Source of the DNA: Aequorivita soesokkakensis
Lineage (GTDB): Bacteria; Bacteroidota; Bacteroidia; Flavobacteriales; Flavobacteriaceae
Length of the DNA stretch: 64,000 nt
Assembly (NCBI RefSeq): GCF_001641085.1
Contig: NZ_LXIE01000001.1
Coordinates: 1 to 64,000, forward strand
Direction: 5' to 3'
Positions 62,080-64,000 of this stretch are shown here, one piece after another. The translations under genes and the position numbers were made by a program. Position 1 is the stretch's first letter, and each line of letters opens with the position of its first letter. The notes beneath the pieces are model-generated. The model ran no database searches, was not told the origin of the DNA, and was given only the letters and a program-made list of their open reading frames with translations.

Positions 62080-64000
62080 ATGAAAAGCCAACTAATCACC
62101 CTCTTTACATTTCTCATCACAACTTATGCCTTCGCACAAAATGCATCCATTTCCGGCACTATAAAAGATAATAACCAAAACCCAATTGCTGGAGTAAATG
62201 TTTTTATTAAAAATTCTACAAAAGGAACCCAATCAAATAGCAACGGAAGTTTTGAAATTGGAAACTTAACGAATGGAAATTACATCCTTTCAGTTTCCTA
62301 TTTAGGCTTTAAAACAAAGGAAATAAATTTCTCACTAGCCAAGAATCAAAATCTGGAACTAGAAACAATAACCCTTTATGAGGGTAATGAAATTCTAAAT
62401 GAAGTAGTTATAGAAGGGGAGCGCACCAATAAATTCTCAAGAAAACAAACGGCATACGTTGCCAAACTTCCTTTAAAGGACATTGAAAACACCCAAGTTT
62501 ACAGTACCATAACCACCGAACTTTTGGAATCGCAAGTGATTACAAATTTTGACGATGCCCTAAAAAATGCAACGGGCGTGGAACAGCTCTGGGCTTCCAC
62601 AGGCCGTGGGGGAGATGGGGCAGGATATTATTCGCTTCGGGGGTTTTCAGTACAACCGCAATTGGTAAATGGGCTGCCCGGCCTAACCAACGGAACTATT
62701 AATCCTGCAAACGTGGAGCGCATCGAGGTTTTAAAAGGTCCTTCTGCAACTTTATTCGGCAATGCGGTAAGCTCCTATGGCGGACTTATAAATGTAGTGA
62801 CCAAAAAACCCTATGTGGGAACAGGAGGGGAGCTTTCGTTTACCTCTGGAACTTATGGCTTAAACCAAATTATAGGCGATTTCAATACCGCCCTAAGCAA
62901 GGAAGACAATCTGTATTTCAGAATTAATACTGCCTATACCACCGAGCAAAGCTTTCAGGATGCGGGCTTTAGAAAATCCTTTTTTGTTGCGCCCTCTCTT
63001 TCCTATAAAGTGAACAACAGGCTTTCCTTTTCGCTTTATGCTGAAATTACCCAGGCCGAACAAACCAATCCGATGTTTTTGTTCCTGAACAGAAGCGCAC
63101 CAACAGAAGCAAGCAATCTGGAGGAGTTGGGCTATAACAATAAACTGTCCTTCACCAGCAACGACTTAACCCTTAAAAACCCAAACCAGAATTACCGTAT
63201 AGAAATGGATTATAAGCTTTCCGATACTTGGGAATCGCAAACCTTGCTTTCAAAAAGTACGACTTCCACAACCGGATATTATTCCTATTTGTTTGACTAT
63301 GGCATTCTTGGGAATGATACATTTTCCCGCTTTATCAACAAACAAAATGCAAATACGCAAACCACAGACATCCAGCAGAACTTTATAGGCGATTTTAAAA
63401 TTGCCTCGCTTCGAAATAGAGTAGTGATCGGCCTGGATTATTTTAATGCCACCCAAACCGATAATGGTACGGGCTATGCCTTTTACGGAAATATTACACC
63501 AGAGGGAGGGGCCAACGGGGACAATCCATTTACACCTGAGGTTGAAACCGATTCATACCCACTCTCTACAGCAGGTGTTGATGCGGTCTTGGCATCACAA
63601 CCTGTGGGCAACAACAAATCCAAATACCATATTTACAGTGTATATGCTTCAGATGTTTTAAACATTACTGATCAACTTTCCGCTATGGTAGGGTTGCGTT
63701 TGGATCGATTTGACAACGAAGGTGATTTGACCACTACCGAAGACGATTACGACCAAACAACCTTATCTCCAAAATTCGGACTTTTATACCAGCCAATAGC
63801 CGATAAGCTTTCGGTTTTTGCAAACTATCAAAACGGCTTTACCAACGTAGCGCCCCAATTGGTTGGAAACCCGGACGAAGGCCCACAAACCCTAAAGACT
63901 TTTGATCCTGAGCAGGCCAATCAATTGGAATTTGGGGTAAAAACCAACCTTTTCAACAATAGATTGAACGTTACTGCAAGTTATTACGATATAAAAGTGA
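62080..64000 (+). CDS. TonB-dependent siderophore receptor, partial (runs off the window)
   Basis: The ATG at 62080 opens a frame that continues to the window end (640 codons seen). It has a signal peptide ending AFAQ, then a carboxypeptidase-like regulatory domain (about 22-105, with NQNPIAGVNVFI and SNGSFEIGNL). A plug domain follows with SLRGFSVQPQLVNGLPG, NVERIEVLKGPSATLFG and GGLINVVTKKP. Then come beta-barrel strands. The plug resembles siderophore receptors such as FhuE/FpvA types more than SusC. Two Fur-like boxes in the promoter fit iron control. Confidence 0.9.
   Translation, partial: MKSQLITLFTFLITTYAFAQNASISGTIKDNNQNPIAGVNVFIKNSTKGTQSNSNGSFEIGNLTNGNYILSVSYLGFKTKEINFSLAKNQNLELETITLYEGNEILNEVVIEGERTNKFSRKQTAYVAKLPLKDIENTQVYSTITTELLESQVITNFDDALKNATGVEQLWASTGRGGDGAGYYSLRGFSVQPQLVNGLPGLTNGTINPANVERIEVLKGPSATLFGNAVSSYGGLINVVTKKPYVGTGGELSFTSGTYGLNQIIGDFNTALSKEDNLYFRINTAYTTEQSFQDAGFRKSFFVAPSLSYKVNNRLSFSLYAEITQAEQTNPMFLFLNRSAPTEASNLEELGYNNKLSFTSNDLTLKNPNQNYRIEMDYKLSDTWESQTLLSKSTTSTTGYYSYLFDYGILGNDTFSRFINKQNANTQTTDIQQNFIGDFKIASLRNRVVIGLDYFNATQTDNGTGYAFYGNITPEGGANGDNPFTPEVETDSYPLSTAGVDAVLASQPVGNNKSKYHIYSVYASDVLNITDQLSAMVGLRLDRFDNEGDLTTTEDDYDQTTLSPKFGLLYQPIADKLSVFANYQNGFTNVAPQLVGNPDEGPQTLKTFDPEQANQLEFGVKTNLFNNRLNVTASYYDIKV

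Noticed and set aside
1-64000. tRNA or rRNA genes
   Set aside because: No cloverleaf with a CCA-adjacent acceptor stem and no rRNA-like conserved stretch was seen by eye; a scan with tRNAscan-SE or Infernal would settle this.

Overview
The window is chromosomal DNA from a member of the Bacteroidota, most likely the family Flavobacteriaceae. The evidence is an LpxC-FabZ fusion, a PorX-type response regulator, a secreted protein with a type IX sorting tail, a SusC/TonB-style outer-membrane receptor, AT-rich coding sequence, and many upstream boxes that fit the Bacteroidota -7 promoter consensus TAnnTTTG. The genus cannot be fixed from the sequence alone. No rRNA, tRNA, CRISPR array, integrase or transposase was recognised.

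Layout: 0-4 kb holds an M14 peptidase, an Lrp regulator, a DinB protein, a YihY membrane protein and a DJ-1/PfpI protein. 4-8.4 kb holds aroB, divergent from proline dehydrogenase, then alanine dehydrogenase. 8.4-10.1 kb carries two tandem paralogous pairs, each a 46-residue lipoprotein-like ORF overlapping a four-helix membrane protein in another frame. 10.2-20 kb is a core block: tsaE, porX, an HD hydrolase, lpxD, lpxC-fabZ, lpxA, efp, a second lpxD-like gene, an NTF2-like gene and sucD. 20-27 kb has fabG, an orphan gene followed by a large foldback element (cassette-like), a VWA protein, an SPFH protein and a sodium:solute symporter.

27.0-35.1 kb is a complete histidine operon, hisG-D-C-B-H-A-F-IE. 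It is preceded by a His-rich leader peptide and an attenuator hairpin. A four-helix-bundle (S23/Avd-like) gene sits between hisA and hisF. Short dispersed repeats lie at most of the loose gene junctions, and one copy sits in frame inside hisA.

35-47 kb has corA, small membrane and secreted proteins, two related unknown proteins, a TPR histidine kinase with a LuxR-type response regulator, a type IX-sorted leucine-rich protein, and msrB-msrA. 47-53 kb is looser: two MDR dehydrogenases, a one-domain DEAD-like protein, a Crp/Fnr regulator beside a palindromic operator, an alpha/beta hydrolase, a DinB gene lying between two halves of a dispersed repeat, and an 11-bp tandem array. 53.5-62 kb starts with a TolB-like/TPR/AraC regulator, followed by a serine hydrolase, an NAD(P)-binding protein, an amidohydrolase, an outer-membrane protein and an S41-type peptidase. 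Two of their promoters share the same 27-bp block at identical spacing. The window ends inside a siderophore-type TonB receptor whose promoter is bracketed by two Fur-like palindromes.

The most notable signals are the duplicated overlapping gene pairs, the hairpin repeats whose arms change together, the repeat-invaded histidine operon with its four-helix-bundle gene, and several new candidate operators.
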